Assembly: GCA_026018925.1 (NCBI GenBank) | Contig: JAKSZU010000031.1 | Location: forward strand, 11,155,148 to 11,219,147 | From: Tupaia tana | Taxonomy: Eukaryota > Chordata > Mammalia > Scandentia > Tupaiidae | DNA: 64,000 bases | Direction: 5' to 3' | Shown: piece after piece, positions 19,260 through 30,462 of the stretch | Numbering within the stretch: position 1 is the first letter of the stretch | Layout of the letters: every line of letters begins with the position of its first letter | Translations under genes and position numbers: made by a program | Notes under the pieces: model-generated | Seen by the model: the letters and a program-made list of their open reading frames with translations, nothing else | The model's database searches: none | What the model was told of the DNA's origin: nothing

Positions 19260-19505
19260 AGCCAGTGGTGTGGTTGAGGCAGCTGGATCCCGCATGACTG
19301 ACTGACGGTTTGAGTCCCGGACCAGGAGGCTAGAAAACACAGAGCAGGCCCATATGTATCCATGCCCAAAATCCCAAAAGGAGAGATGGAAGAGACGGGA
19401 TTACGGCCTGACTGTCCCCCATGGAGTGCTTTCTCACTTCCCCAACTCCATGTCTCTGTCCAGCAAAGGCATGCATCCTCTAGCAAAATTAAACAAAAGC
19501 AAAAC
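19260..19505 (+). mobile_element. SINE family A, old
   Basis: First of three diverged plus-strand A copies in a row. Its head starts GCCAGTGGTGTGGTTGAGG. Confidence 0.85.
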
Positions 19506-19516
19506 CTCTAGTAGAA

Positions 19517-19750
19517 CCAGCAGGTGACCTGGAGGTGAAGACACTGGATCCCACATGGCCGACTGCTTGGTTCAAGACTTGACCTGGAAGCTTGAAAAAT
19601 CACGCCAGGCTTGTGCACATGCCCAGAATCCCGAGAGGAGAATGGAGGAGAAGGGATGGTGGTGTGGCCATTCCATCCGGGAGTGACTTCTCACTTTACC
19701 TCTCTCTGGTGACATACCTGTCGGATGGCAGAAAGAAAAAAGCAAACACT
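19517..19750 (+). mobile_element. SINE family A, old, 11-bp TSD
   Basis: CTCTAGTAGAA occurs at 19506-19516 and 19751-19761. Confidence 0.87.
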
Positions 19751-19771
19751 CTCTAGTAGAAATAAACACTG

Positions 19772-19955
19772 TGCCAGCAGGTGGCATGGTGGTGAAGATG
19801 CTGGTGGTTAAGGCCTTGGATGGGTCTGAGTCCTGGACCCAGTGCTCTGAAAAACATTCCACTTGCATATGCCTAAAATCCTGAGAGGAGAATGGGGGAG
19901 AAGGGGTTTTGGCATGGCCACCCCAGCCCTGGGGAGTGTGATTTGTCACTTGTCA

Positions 19956-19986
<31 letters not shown>

Positions 19987-20036
19987 GTCTCTCTCTGTTG
20001 ATCATAGATGCCCTATGGCAAAAAAAAAAAAATCTA
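19772..20036 (+). mobile_element. SINE family A, old, with head rearrangement
   Basis: GGTGGTGAAGATGCT is followed by a second GGTGGTTAAGGCC, a small duplication within the head. A (TC)n run lies near 19960-19980. Confidence 0.85.
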
Positions 20037-20451
20037 AACTCATAAATAAACATAGCACACGGGTGGAGTAAATCTATTTTTATATGTGTAAATGGACTCT
20101 TTCTCCATAATTTTGACATACTATTTTTACTTTGACCCAAAACAAGTTAGTTATATTATCAAAAGAGAAGTAAAGCAATGCATATGAATAATGCAAAAAC
20201 AAACATGCAGAAGAAGAGAAAATGCTATGGACTATCTCATTTATTTGTATGCTTCTGAAAAAAATAAAGTCTACTCATTTATTTCTTCCCTGAGAGACAG
20301 AGGGTTGGAGGGAGAGAGAGAGAGACACTCTCTAAAGGATCTTTTGCCATGACCCACCTACAGCCTCAGCCAGCCTGCGGCACGGGCATTTTGCAGATGG
20401 TAATTTCAGACACAGAAGAGGAACAGTTCTAGTGTTAAAAAATAAAGTGGC
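20037..20451. other. Unique sequence
   Basis: A (GA)n patch at about 20311-20325 may be a SINE scrap; nothing else recognised. Confidence 0.5.
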
Positions 20452-20630
20452 AGGCCAGCAGGTGGTGTGATGGTTAGGGGAGCTGGTCCACCATGGTTCA
20501 AGTCCCGAACCTGGCAGCTTGCTTTCTTGCTTTCCTTTTCCCTCTCTCTCTCTCTGTCCTTCTCTGGTCAAATTAATTAATTAATTAATTAATTGAAAAA
20601 TACTTCTTTAAAAAATAATAATAAGGGACC
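20452..20630 (+). mobile_element. SINE family B with (TTAA)n tail
   Basis: The anticodon-like segment of the head is deleted (GGGGAGCTGGTCCACC). The tail has six TTAA/AATT repeats. Confidence 0.9.
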
Positions 20631-20633
20631 AGC

Positions 20634-21199
20634 AGTTGGTGTAATGGCTATGTCGCTGGACTCCCATGTAGTCGACTGCTGTTCGAGTCACAGACCGGTG
20701 GCTTAAATTTATACCAGGTGTGTAGGGACCAGCAGTTAGTGTAAAGCCTATGTCTCTGGACTCCCATGTAGTCGACCACGGTTCGCGTCCCGGACCCGGT
20801 GGCTTAAACTCACGCTGGGCACATGTCCGTGCGTGCCCAAGATCCCAAGATGAGAATGGAGGAGAAGGGATTGCGGCATGGCCATCCCCTCTGGGGGGTG
20901 ATTTCTTGCTTTCTGTCTCTCTGTCTGCCTCTGTCTGTCTGGCGAGTGCATGCGCCCTATAGCAAAAACCTCTCCCAAAAAAAGAAAAGAAAAAAAAAAA
21001 CTCTCTCAAAAAAAAAAAAAAAATTATACCAGGTGTGTGTGTGTGCGTGCCTAAGATCCAGAGAAGAGAATGGAAGAGAAGGGACTGCGGCATGGCCATC
21101 CCCCCAGGGGGAGATTTCTCGTTTTCTGTCTCTCTGCCTCTCTCTGTCATTCTGGCGAGCGCACACACCCTATAGCAAAAACCTCTCCAAAAAAAAAAA
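20634..21199 (+). mobile_element. SINE family A, host of a nested A SINE
   Basis: The head lies at 20634-20724, and the body resumes at 21024 with TTATACCAGGTGTGT and runs to poly-A at 21199. Confidence 0.93.
20725..21023 (+). mobile_element. SINE family A nested in an A SINE, 15-bp perfect TSD
   Basis: TTATACCAGGTGTGT occurs at 20709-20723 and 21024-21038. Young-type CpG-rich head. Confidence 0.95.
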
Positions 21200-21783
21200 G
21201 TATCGTGACTTTTCTGCCCATCTAAAAGAATAATCAATGCAGTTCCTTGTTGCAAGCATTCTGGATTTTGAGACAGAGTGCCAGGTGAGACTGTATAAAG
21301 GTCCCCCCACCGAAGTGTGCAGTTTTCCAGGTAGAGGTGGAAAGGCAGGTGTCACGCTGACAGCCGGCGTCCACAGCCTTGTAGGTCAGCTCCTGGTGTC
21401 CAGGCCCTAAGCTGTGGCGTCCTGAGAGCATGCAGGGACCATGAAGACATCACCTGCTGTCTTTTTGACGACTGAATACACTGTGACATTTATTTCAGCT
21501 CAGTCTATTAAGCACCTGTGCAAACAAGCAGTCCAGGAATGCAATCCCCATACACAAAAAGCTTCCAGTCCTCAGAGAAGGAGGCAGAGGAAGAGCGGAT
21601 TCTAGGGCTGGGAAGAATAAGGTGGGGGGAGAATAGAGAAATGTTTGTTTAGGGAAAAGAAATGACAGATGGGAGGAATGGCGTCTGGTGTGCTAAGATA
21701 CAGGAGGGAGAATATTGTGGAAGAGGACATTCCAGTGAATGACAGACTACACAAAAGATGGTAGTCCTCTAGGATTATAATGT
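21200..21783. other. Mostly unique; possible ancient L2 relic near 21480-21760 (minus)
   Basis: TCTATTAAGCACCTGTG and GGAAGAGGACATTCCAG recall the L2 LINE 3' end in reverse orientation. The match is by eye and weak. Confidence 0.35.
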
Positions 21784-21958
21784 GGGGCGGGCAGGTGGTG
21801 CAGTGGTGAAGGCTCTGGATTCCCACATGGCTGACCATGGTTTGAGTCCCGGACCTGGCAGCTGCCTTGTTACTTTCCCTTTCTCTCTCTTTGACTCTTT
21901 CTACTGAAATTAATAAAATCATCATAATAAATAAAATTAAATAAATAATTACTTAAAA
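21784..21958 (+). mobile_element. SINE family B
   Basis: Consensus-like head. Possible short TSD TATAATG / ATAATGC around 21777 and 21963. Confidence 0.92.
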
Positions 21959-21968
21959 ATATCATAAT

Positions 21969-22212
21969 GCAGATGGTGTAATGGCTATGTTACTGGACTC
22001 CCATGAGTCTCGGATCCAGTGGCTTACACTCGCGCCGGGCGTGTGTGCGTGCGTGCCCAAGATCCCGAGAGGAGAATGGAGGAGAAGGGATTGCGGCGTG
22101 GCCATCCCCCCTGGGGGGTGATTTCTCGCTTTCTGTCTCTCTGTCTCTCTCTCTCTGTCTTTTTGGGGAGCACATGCACCCTATAGCAAAAGCCTCTCCA
22201 AAAATAAAAAGG
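21969..22212 (+). mobile_element. SINE family A with a head deletion
   Basis: About 16 nt are missing between CTCCCATGAG and TCTCGGATCC, removing most of the B box. Confidence 0.92.
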
Positions 22213-22314
22213 TCAGGGAAGAAGAGAATTGAAGGACCAGTTAGTTTGGGTGCAAACATTGTTTTAGATCCATGCATAGTTTTTCTTCCTTATGTGTTTT
22301 GAAGACTCCCTAAC

Positions 22315-22317
<3 letters not shown>

Positions 22318-22349
<32 letters not shown>
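22318..22349 (+). repeat. (TG)n microsatellite
   Basis: About 15 TG units inside an otherwise unique block at 22213-22547. Confidence 0.95.
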
Positions 22350-22350
<1 letters not shown>

Positions 22351-22547
22351 TTCTACATCCTTTTGACACACACATCTATGGAAGTGACCTCTGACACCAC
22401 CGAGAACAGAACGGTTGCACCACCACAAAACTCCCTCCTGCCACCTTTTAATCATCCAGCAGCCAGCGGCCTTGTCCTTCGGGCTGTCAAACACCAGGTG
22501 GTCTTTTCCACCTCTATAATTTTGCCACTTTGAAAATGCTACGTATG

Positions 22548-22814
22548 GGAACCAGCAGTTAGCGTAATGGCTATGTCGCTGGACTCCCACGTAGTAGACC
22601 ACGGTTCGCGTCCCGGACCCAGTGGCTTAAAACTCACGCCGGGTGCGTGTGCGTGCGTGCCCATGATCCCGAGAGAATGGAGGAGAAGGGATTGCAGCGT
22701 GACCATCCCCCCTGGGGGGTGATTTCTCACTTTCTGTCTCTCTGTCTCTCTCTGTCTCTGGTGAGTGCACGCGCCCTATAGCGAAAACCTCTCCAAAAAA
22801 AAAAAAAAAAAAAA
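22548..22814 (+). mobile_element. SINE family A, young type
   Basis: Close to consensus, with a CpG-rich head and a 20-base A run at 22795-22814. Confidence 0.95.
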
Positions 22815-23069
22815 GGTATGTAAAGGAAGGCATACAGTACCTCATTTCCTGAGGACTTTTTTGGTTTTTGTTTTAGTTTCTTCTTTCCCATTTGGCAGTC
22901 TTATTTTTATTTTGTCTTTCTTTCTGGAAGTGTGCTCAGTGATCAAGCCCCGGCGACTCAAGATGAAAAGATTTGGGTTCTGTCACTTAGGGAGCTGGTA
23001 TCAAACCATGTCAACTGTTTGATTTTTAAATTAAAAAAAATGATTTTTTGGTTAAACACCTTAACAATT

Positions 23070-23136
23070 CTTTTTATTTTTACTTAACTTTATTCATTTA
23101 TTTATTTGTTTTAATTTCACCAGGGAGGGACAGAGT

Positions 23137-23169
<33 letters not shown>

Positions 23170-23231
23170 GGAAAGTGAGAAAGCAAGCCACCAGGTCTGG
23201 GATTCAAACTGCTACGCCATCTGCTGGCCCC
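23070..23231 (-). mobile_element. SINE family B with a head deletion
   Basis: Long GA run (23140-23170). The head jumps from ATTCAAACTG to CTACGCCATC, so about 40 nt are lost. Confidence 0.88.
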
Positions 23232-23238
23232 AGGGCCT

Positions 23239-23365
23239 CATTCTTTTTCATGACTGAGTAGTATTCCATCATGTACATGTGCCGCATTTTTTTTCAGTCC
23301 ATTTATCTGTTCTTGAACAGTTCCTCCTTGAATAACAGCAACTCTTGGGTCTGGCTTCTAAAAAA
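23239..23365 (-). mobile_element. L1 ORF2 3' fragment
   Basis: On plus, TGACTGAGTAGTATTCCATC, TGTACATGTGCCGCATTTT and CAGTCCATTTATCTG are the reverse of the well-known L1 ORF2 C-terminal region. Heavily truncated. Confidence 0.72.
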
Positions 23366-23671
23366 TAGACCATTGAAAAATTGTAGGGAAATGAACTCTC
23401 TTGATTTTGTTATGTGTTCGAAAGTCTTTGTCCTGTTAGAAGATATTTGCAAGACTATGTGTCAGCCTTTCTCTTTTCTCACTTTCTTCATTGCTAGCAT
23501 TATAAAAGTTTATTTATAGATTTACTCCATGAGTGAGTGAGAAAGAGGAAAAGGATACCCAAGACAGTATCCAGATTCCATTTCTCCCCCCAGCCTCTCA
23601 CTTTCCCTTTCTCTCTCCCTCTCTTTCTCACTAAGGCAAGTGCTCACACCTGATAGCTTTCTTTTCTTCAG

Positions 23672-23800
23672 TTTTTTGTAAATTATAAGGCACATGTGCT
23701 CACCAGAGAGACAGAGACACAGAAAAAGAAAGGAAGAAATCTCCACCAGGGAGGGGGTGGTTATGCTGCAATCCCTCCTCCTCCATTCTCCTCTTGTACC
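23672..23800 (-). mobile_element. SINE family A, head missing
   Basis: 3' half only, ending at CTCCTCTTG. Upstream, 23580-23660 holds a CT-rich plus-strand patch ending AAGTGCTCACACCTGATAGC that may be a second 3' fragment. Confidence 0.72.
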
Positions 23801-23880
23801 TTAATAAACATAGTATGATACAATTTTCTTTCTTTTCCTCCTGAGGATTAATTATAAGATAACCTTTCTTTCTTTTCTCT

Positions 23881-24133
23881 TTTATTTATTTATTTCTTTT
23901 AGAGATTTTTGCTATAGAGCACATGCACTCTCCAGAGAGACAGAGAGACAGTGAGAAAACACCCCCCCACTCCCTGGGGAGACGGCCATGCCACATCCCC
24001 TTCTCCCCCATTCTCCTGTTGGGATTTTGGGCACACACATGAACCCAGTGTGAGTTTCAAACTGCCAGGTCCAGGACTTGAACAATGGTCCACTACGTCT
24101 AGGTCCTCAACCACCATGCCCCCTGATGGCCCC
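23881..24133 (-). mobile_element. SINE family A
   Basis: TTTA tail, CCCCCCC run near 23961, head ending CTGATGGCCCC. Confidence 0.9.
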
Positions 24134-24756
24134 AGGAAAACCTTGCTTATGACGGTATGTTTGGCATGATTTAAAATTCTGGACGTTCATGAGGAGAGGA
24201 AAAGAGGCAGGTCATTTATTTTTATCTTCATATTCTGTCTCCAAGGACTTAACAATGAAAGAGGAAAGTCATTTCTGGATTTGCTTTTGCACCCCAGTGT
24301 TAAATATTGTGCTTCCAGCATGGAGTGTGCTCCGTAAATGATGATGGGTTTGCATTTTCTTTAAATTCTTCCGGTGATACAAAACCATTCTTCCCGGGGA
24401 AGACAAGAGCATGGCTATCTGGGTTTTATTTTAGAAAGCATTTATTCCATGCCTCTCTGCACCAGCTGTGCACGCTTGGCGAAGGTTCAGTAGAGCAGGA
24501 AGTCTTGAAACAAAACTAAAGAATCCTGTTAAAGAACAAGGCAGTACCTGCAAATGAGATGCCGTTCCTTTTCCCTCTGATCCTTTCTGGAACAGCTCAA
24601 GGGGGAGGAGAGAGGGAGACATGTTAGACTTTTATTCGTAAGATGGGGAGTCTTCTGCAAAAGTAAAATGATGCGGGTATTAGCATAGGACGTTTTTGTA
24701 TGTTACAGTTTTACCCTGGGATGGGATAATTGTTAGTATCATTTTATAGAGGAAAG
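24134..24756. other. Mostly unique; possible L2 3' relic at 24205-24345 (plus)
   Basis: CACCCCAGTGTTAAATATTG followed by GGAGTGTGCTCCGTAAATG resembles the end of L2 (CCCAGTGCCTAGCACAGTG type, ending in GTGCTCAATAAATG). By-eye match only. Confidence 0.4.
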
Positions 24757-24927
24757 GGCCAGCTGGTGACGTGGTGGTTAAGGGCAATGGACTCCCACAT
24801 GGCTGATCCCGGTTTGAGTCCTGGACCTGGCAGTTTCCTTTCTTACTTTCCCTCTCTCTCACTCTGGTCAAATTAAGATAAATAAATAAATACATGAAAG
24901 TTAAATAAAATTATTATTTAAAAAAAC
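24757..24927 (+). mobile_element. SINE family B
   Basis: GGGCCAGCTGGTGACGTGG head, ACTCTGGTCAAATTAAG linker end, A tail to 24927. Confidence 0.92.
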
Positions 24928-25060
24928 AGCATTAAAAGAAAAAGATTTGAGGCACAGAAAAATGTATCATTTGGCCAGATACTATGAAGTTGTGAATGAG
25001 TAGAACCATTATTCAAATGTGCATCTTGTAATTTCGGCCTCTCAAAAATATTATTTCTAT

Positions 25061-25334
25061 GAGATCAGCAGATGGTGTAATGGTTATATCGCTGGACTCC
25101 CAAGTAGTCAACCACGGTTTGAATCCCGAACCCAGAGGTTTAAAACTCACGCCGGGCGCTTGTGTGCGTGCGTGCCCAAGATCCCGAGAGGAGAATGGAG
25201 GAGAAGGGATTGCTGCGTGGCCATGTCCCCAGGGGGTGATTTCTCACTTTCTGTCTCTCTGTCTCTCCAGTGAGTGCACATGCCCTATAGCAAAAATATC
25301 TCTCTAAAAAGAAGAAAAAAGAAAAAAGAAAGGA
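25061..25334 (+). mobile_element. SINE family A
   Basis: Head starts GAGATCAGCAGATGG. AAAGAAG-rich tail. The flanking 24928-25060 and 25335-25470 are unique. Confidence 0.93.
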
Positions 25335-25470
25335 AATATACTTTCTAAAGATGAGGCACTGAGGCCAGGCTCCTGGAAGCAGCCCATTCTGTCCCCTCAT
25401 TGTGGGTTGTTGGAGGGAAGATTTTGTCTATGAACTGGGCTCATTAAGTGACCAATAAAACTTCATGGTT

Positions 25471-25715
25471 TTTTTTCCCCCTCTTTTTAGGTTTTTACCA
25501 TAGAGCATGTGTGCTCACCAGAGAGGGAGAAAAATGAGATATCACCCCCCAGGGTGGATGGCCATACGACAATCCCTTCTTCTCCATTCTTCTCTCAGGA
25601 CTTTGGGTATGTACGTGCATGTATCCGGGGTGATTTTCAGGCTGCCGGATCCAGAACGCAAACCATGGTTGACCATATGGGAGTCCAACACCTTAACCAC
25701 CACCTTACCTGCTGG
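25471..25715 (-). mobile_element. SINE family A, old
   Basis: Diverged copy with the end TTTTTACCATAGAGCATG on plus. Its head abuts the TSD of the next element. Confidence 0.88.
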
Positions 25716-25731
25716 CTTGAGTGAAGTATTT

Positions 25732-26012
25732 CTTTGTATTTCATTTATTTATTTTTTTTTTTGAGAGGTTTTTGCTATAGGGTGCATGTGCTCACCAGAA
25801 AGACAAAGAGAGACAGAGAGACAGAAAGCGAGAACTCACCCCCCAGGGGGGATGGCCACACCGCAGTCCCTTCTCCTCCATTCTACTCTCGGGATCTTGG
25901 GCACGCACGCACACGCGCCCGGCATGAGTTTAAGTCACTGGGTCTGGAACTAGAACCATGATCGACTACCTGGGAGTCCAGCAACATAGCCATTACGCTA
26001 ACTGCTGGGTCC
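25732..26012 (-). mobile_element. SINE family A, 16-bp TSD
   Basis: CTTGAGTGAAGTATTT (25716-25731) and CTTGAATCAAGTATTT (26013-26028). Confidence 0.95.
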
Positions 26013-26086
26013 CTTGAATCAAGTATTTTTAACCCTTAAATTTCCCATGGAAGTTCCCTTCTTACTGTGTACATATCTTTTATTTA

Positions 26087-26276
26087 AAAAAAATAATTAA
26101 TTTTCATTTATTTTTATTACTTTTAGTTTGCTACGGGGCACACGCACTCACCAGAGAAAGGAAGAAGGAGAGAGAGACAGAGAGAGCGAGAGAAAGACGG
26201 TCAGCAGGTATGGGACTTCAACCACATTAGAGTGTGGAAGTCCAGTGCCTTAACCGTCATGCCACCTGCTGGCCCC
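26087..26276 (-). mobile_element. SINE family C
   Basis: A-type 3' end (TTTGCTACGGGGCACACGC on plus) followed directly by GA-rich linker and a B-type head, with no A body. Confidence 0.82.
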
Positions 26277-26361
26277 TTACAGAGTATATCTTATGCATAT
26301 ACCTGGGTGCATGGTTCTTTTTATTCCAATAGATGATTTGTAGGAGAGCTCCAGGGGCTAA

Positions 26362-26404
26362 TTATTTTTTATTTATTTATATTGCCAATGGATGTGTGTG
26401 CTTG

Positions 26405-26443
<39 letters not shown>

Positions 26444-26641
26444 ACTGAGCACCCTCCAATAGGGTGTGGACACATTGCAATCCTGATTCTTCCTTCACTC
26501 CATCTCATCAGGATTTTAGGTATGCGTGCACATGTGCCTTGTATTTTTTTTTCAAGCCTCCAGGCCTAGGACTTGAACCATGGTTAGCCATGTGGAATCC
26601 AGTTCCCTATGCATAGTGCTTAACTGCTGTTTTTTTGTGCC
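26362..26641 (-). mobile_element. SINE family A, old, with (GA)n
   Basis: A pure GA run at 26408-26440 replaces the usual linker. Degenerate head near 26570-26630. Confidence 0.8.
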
Positions 26642-26696
26642 AACTCTCCAAGGCACCATTTGAATTCACACATTGCTTTTAAAATCACAGACCTTG

Positions 26697-26958
26697 GGAC
26701 CAACAGATGGCGTAACGGTTGCATCACTAGACTCCCACAGGATTGACGACAGTTCAAGTCCCGGACCCAGGGGCTTAAAACTCACACCGGGTACATTTGT
26801 GTGCGTGCCCAAGATCCCAGGAAGAGAACGGAAGAGAGGGGATTGTGGCGTGGCCATCCCTCCTGGGTGGTGATTGCTTGCTTTCTCTCTGTCTCTCCAG
26901 CAAGCACACGCATCTTAATGCAAAAAGCTCTTAAAAAAAAAAAAAAAAAAAAAAAAAA
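26697..26958 (+). mobile_element. SINE family A with long poly-A
   Basis: About 25 A at 26934-26958. Mid-age body (GATCCCAGGAAGAGAACGG). Confidence 0.93.
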
Positions 26959-26987
26959 CCCACACACATTTTTAAAGTTTCTTTTTA

Positions 26988-27222
26988 CATTTTGTTTCCT
27001 TTTTCTTTCTTTCTCACATTCTTTTCTTTCTTTCTTTTTTCTTTTCCTTTCTTCTTCTTTCTTTTTTTTTTTAAAATTCTTTCTCCTTCCTTCTTTCTCT
27101 TTCTCTCTTTCTTTTATCTTTCTTATTCTTTTTTCTTTTCTTTCTTCTTCCTTCCTTCCTTTCTTTCTTTCTCTTTCTCTTTCTTTTTTTTCTCTTTGTC
27201 TTTCTTCCTTCTTTCTCCCCTG
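26988..27222 (+). repeat. Polypyrimidine (TTTC/TTCC) tract
   Basis: About 235 bp of C/T-rich DNA on plus, similar in make-up to 2805-3010. Confidence 0.95.
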
Positions 27223-27300
27223 GAGCAAGAGAGAGAGAGACGGACACAGAGAGAGCATTGCCTCTGAGGTCTGCATGCTGTGATCCAGCCTGTCCCAGCC

Positions 27301-27412
27301 AGCCCTGAATCATGGACAGGTACCTGCCCAGTGCACTCAGAGAGGTCCCTGGGCACAGCCCTGAATCATGGACAGGTACCTGCCCAGTGCACTCAGAGAG
27401 GTCCCTGGGCAC
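27301..27412 (+). repeat. Tandem duplication, 2 x 56 bp
   Basis: 27301-27356 and 27357-27412 are essentially identical (AGCCCTGAATCATGGACAGG start, GTCCCTGGGCAC end). The unit contains the palindrome CAGGTACCTG. It is not part of any SINE and must be recent. Confidence 0.95.
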
Positions 27413-27601
27413 AATCCTGAAATCCCACCCTGTGGATGGGCCTCTGAGAACACGGGAAAACACATGCTGGTCCCCCAGCGTTAGCTCCCCTCACCATCGG
27501 TTCTCGTGGTATTTGGATCACATGCTCTAGGGCTCTCTAGGTGGTTGCACCAACTCCCCCCATGCTTCATTTCCCGAGGGAACTCATATAGAAGATGGAC
27601 A

Positions 27602-27803
27602 GGGGCCGGCAGGTGGCGTGGTGACTGAGGCACTGAACTTCAACGTGGCCAACCACGGTTTGAGTCCTAGACCTGGCGGCTTGCTTTCTCACTTTCCCGT
27701 TCTTTCTCCCTGTCTCTTTCTGGTCAAGTAAAAACATTAAGATAAATAAATAAAATAATAAATGAATTAAATAAGTCTTTGAAAAAAAATTTTAAATAAA
27801 AGA
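27602..27803 (+). mobile_element. SINE family B
   Basis: Close-to-consensus front (GGGGCCGGCAGGTGGCGTGG) with a long A/T tail. Confidence 0.93.
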
Positions 27804-27869
27804 GATGTGCGAATTTTCTTTTCCAGGGAAGTTGAATAGGTAAAACAACCTTTTAAAGAGAGCCATAGG

Positions 27870-28111
27870 GAGGGATGATGGAATAGTTACACCATGGTTC
27901 AAGTCCCGGACCCGGCAGCTTAAAACTCACCCTGGGCACATGTTCCTTACGTACATAATATGTGTGCCCAAGACCCCAAGAGGAGAATGGAGGAGAAGGG
28001 ATTGTGGCATGGCCATCCCCACCAGGGAGTGATTACTCTCTTTTTGTCTCTCTGTCTTTGGCGAGTGCAATTTCTTTTTGTCTCTCTCTCAAAAAGAAAA
28101 AAAAAAAAAAG
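27870..28111 (+). mobile_element. SINE family A with partly lost head, ~15-bp TSD
   Basis: AAAGAGAGCCATAGG (27855-27869) and AAAGAGAGCCATGGG (28112-28126). The first half of the head is missing or rearranged. Confidence 0.92.
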
Positions 28112-28126
28112 AAAGAGAGCCATGGG

Positions 28127-28972
28127 GAAGATTTTAAGGCATTAAAAGCCTTGAAGGGTATACTACACCATGTAGTTAAAAACTTTTTCATCAGATTACC
28201 CAGATCTAGTTATCAAAATCTATTTTTTCCCACTAATTCTGGAATTATTAAGAAATGTGAATTGGTTGACTTTATACATAAAAAATTAATAATGATTTTG
28301 TTTAAGACTGAACAACACGCTATTGTATATTGTATATGACACGCATTTGATAATGGGGTTCATGATGCTATAGCTGTAAGTGTTTCTAAGCCCCAAGCTC
28401 CACTTCGTGGGTGAACATTAAGTGAAAACAAACCAACAAGAATCTTGCTGGGACTTCATGGAGCACCGTGTAAAAGTCCTTCAACTTGAATAGTAAACAG
28501 ACGCCAGGTCAGAATCCAGCTAAAATTGTTTTAAATGCCACTGTTACAGGTGACATAAATTTCTTTACAAACGCCCAAGAGGGTGAACTTTGTGACAGTT
28601 TCTTTATGTACATAATATTGTGCTTTTTAATTGCAACCAGGTAATGTCGTATTCTCAGAGGATGTCCACTGTGCACACCTTGGCTTGTTTATTTGCAAAC
28701 TCACCTTTGTATTTTGCAAGGTCGACACCGTGTGCTTTATCTGGGCTTTTGCAATGCTGACGTGGGAGGTTTGCATGCTATCATCTCCTCCTGGTCATCC
28801 TAGAATTTGTGAACTCATTGGGGGAGTTATGAGTGATTTAACACTGCTTGGCCTAGACACAATCCTCTTCCCGAAGGTTACAGTGATAACGCAGAAATGC
28901 AGTATACATTTGAGAAACGCAAGGCTGGAAAATCATAGGTATAATGTTTGCCTATAATCTTAATTTTGTGTT
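28127..28972. other. Unique sequence, ~850 bp
   Basis: A 108-codon frame at 28631-28957 (plus) is the longest open frame outside repeats, but it shows no domain and no supporting signals. Confidence 0.45.
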
Positions 28973-29459
28973 GAGTTTTTACGATAAGGCCTGTGTGCTC
29001 AAAATCAGAAACAGAGAGAGGAAAAGTGAGAAAGCGTCCCCCAGGAATGGACAGACTGCAATCCCCTCTCCCCCAATCTCATCTCTGAATTTTGGGCACC
29101 TCTACACATGTGCCCAGAGTGTTTTTTTTTTTTTTTGGAGACGTTTTCGCTATAGGGCGCGTGCGCTCGCCAGACAGACAGAGACATTGAGACAGAAAGC
29201 AAGAAATCACCCCCCCCCCCCCAGGAGATGGCCACGCCGCAATCCCTTCTCCTCCGTTCTCCTCTCGGGATCTTGGGCACACATGCACACGCGCCCGGCG
29301 TGAGTTTAAGCCACCGGGTCCGGGACGTGAACCGCGGTCGACTACGTGGGAGTCCAGCAACATAGCCATTACACTAACTGCTGGTTCCCTGCCCAGAGTG
29401 TTTCTCAAGCCACCTTGTCAGGACTCAGACCATGCAGTGGGTCCTGTGGGATCCAGCGG
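28973..29459 (-). mobile_element. SINE family A, old, host of a nested A SINE
   Basis: Degenerate pieces 28973-29124 and 29404-29459. Identifiable by CAATCCCCTCTCC, TTTTGGGCACCTC and GGGATCCAGC. Confidence 0.85.
29125..29389 (-). mobile_element. SINE family A nested, young type, 14-bp perfect TSD
   Basis: TGCCCAGAGTGTTT at 29111-29124 and 29390-29403. The C run at the hairpin position has grown to 13. Confidence 0.96.
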
Positions 29460-29680
29460 AGGTAAGTTCCACAGCCCCTGCTGGCCCGTCATCTTAATGT
29501 TCTTAGCGTTTGAAGTTCCTTCAAGGTTTCCATTCTACGCCCGTTCATTTCCTTGGCAAACGGTGATGATATTCAAAGGCATTTACTGTTACGAGCCCAC
29601 GCCTGAATTAAAATTTTATTTTCTAAGCTGGCATAATCATTTCGATTGTAATTTAAAAATGAGTTTAAAAAGCTAAGTCG

Positions 29681-29946
29681 GGAACCAGCAGTTAGCGTAA
29701 TGGCTATGTCGCTGGACTCCCACGTAGTCGACCGCAGTTCGCGTCCCGGACCCTGTGGCTTAAAACTCATGCCGGGCGCGTGTGCGTGCGTGCCCAAGAT
29801 CCCGAGAGGAGAATGGAGGAGAAGGGATTGTGGCATGACCGTCCCCGCTGGGGGGTGATTTCTCGCTTTCTGTCTCTATGTTTCTCTCTGTCTGTCTGGC
29901 GAGCGCACGTGCCCTATAGTGAAAAACCTCTCCAAAAAAAAAAAAG
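29681..29946 (+). mobile_element. SINE family A, young type
   Basis: AAAAGCTAAGT precedes it and GGCTAAGT follows the poly-A, giving a TSD of at least GCTAAGT (29672-29678, 29947-29953). Confidence 0.95.
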
Positions 29947-30065
29947 GCTAAGTGACAGTAGATCCTGGTCACTATCCTGGCTTTGGGATTGTCTTTCGGG
30001 TTGATGAACATTATGCTAAGTGATATACGCAGTGTCTTACTCATCCGCTCTCCTGTCAGTAAGAG

Positions 30066-30200
30066 AATGGAAAAATGGAGAATACAGGGCAGTGTGATTG
30101 TGCCCCGAGGGGGCATGCTTGCTTTCTCTCTGTACCCCTCCCACCACCCAGGGAGCACTTGCATCCCCTGGCCAAAGACAAAAGAAAGAAAGACAAAAGT
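30066..30200 (+). mobile_element. SINE family A, head missing, old
   Basis: Starts within AGAATGGAAAAATGGAG. Ends with an AAAG-rich tail. Confidence 0.65.
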
Positions 30201-30219
30201 TTTGAAAGATGCAATTTCT

Positions 30220-30462
30220 GGCTGGCCGATGGCACGGTGAATCAGTCAACAGCGTCGCACATGGCTCTGCACGGTTCGGGTCCTAGATCCTGTGACTTGA
30301 GAGACAGATGCATGTACATGCACGTCCCAAATCCCAGAAAGGTAAAATGCAGAAGAGGTTGTGGCAGGACTCTTTTCCTCCGGGGGTCTTCATCACTTTC
30401 CCTCTCTCTGTCTGTCTGTCTGACAGGTGCACGTGCTGTCAGCAGATTTTTAGAAAGACACA
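30220..30462 (+). mobile_element. SINE family A, old
   Basis: GGCTGGCCGATGGCACGG head, GGTTCGGGTCC B box and a diverged body. Confidence 0.82.

Noticed and set aside
20608-21255. 215-codon minus-strand frame
   Set aside because: Runs through two nested family A SINEs; many A copies give the same RDGHAAIPSPPFSSRDLGHA-type peptide because the body lacks stops in that frame.
27301-27356. REST/NRSF-like word (ATGGACAGGTACC) in the 56-bp unit
   Set aside because: Only the right half fits; the left half TTCAGCACC is absent.
26782-27463. Open frames of 130-164 codons
   Set aside because: They run through a SINE, a CTTT tract and a tandem duplication; composition is purely repeat-driven.
28631-28957. 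108-codon open frame in unique DNA
   Set aside because: No recognisable domain, no promoter or splice support; length is within chance for the number of frames scanned.
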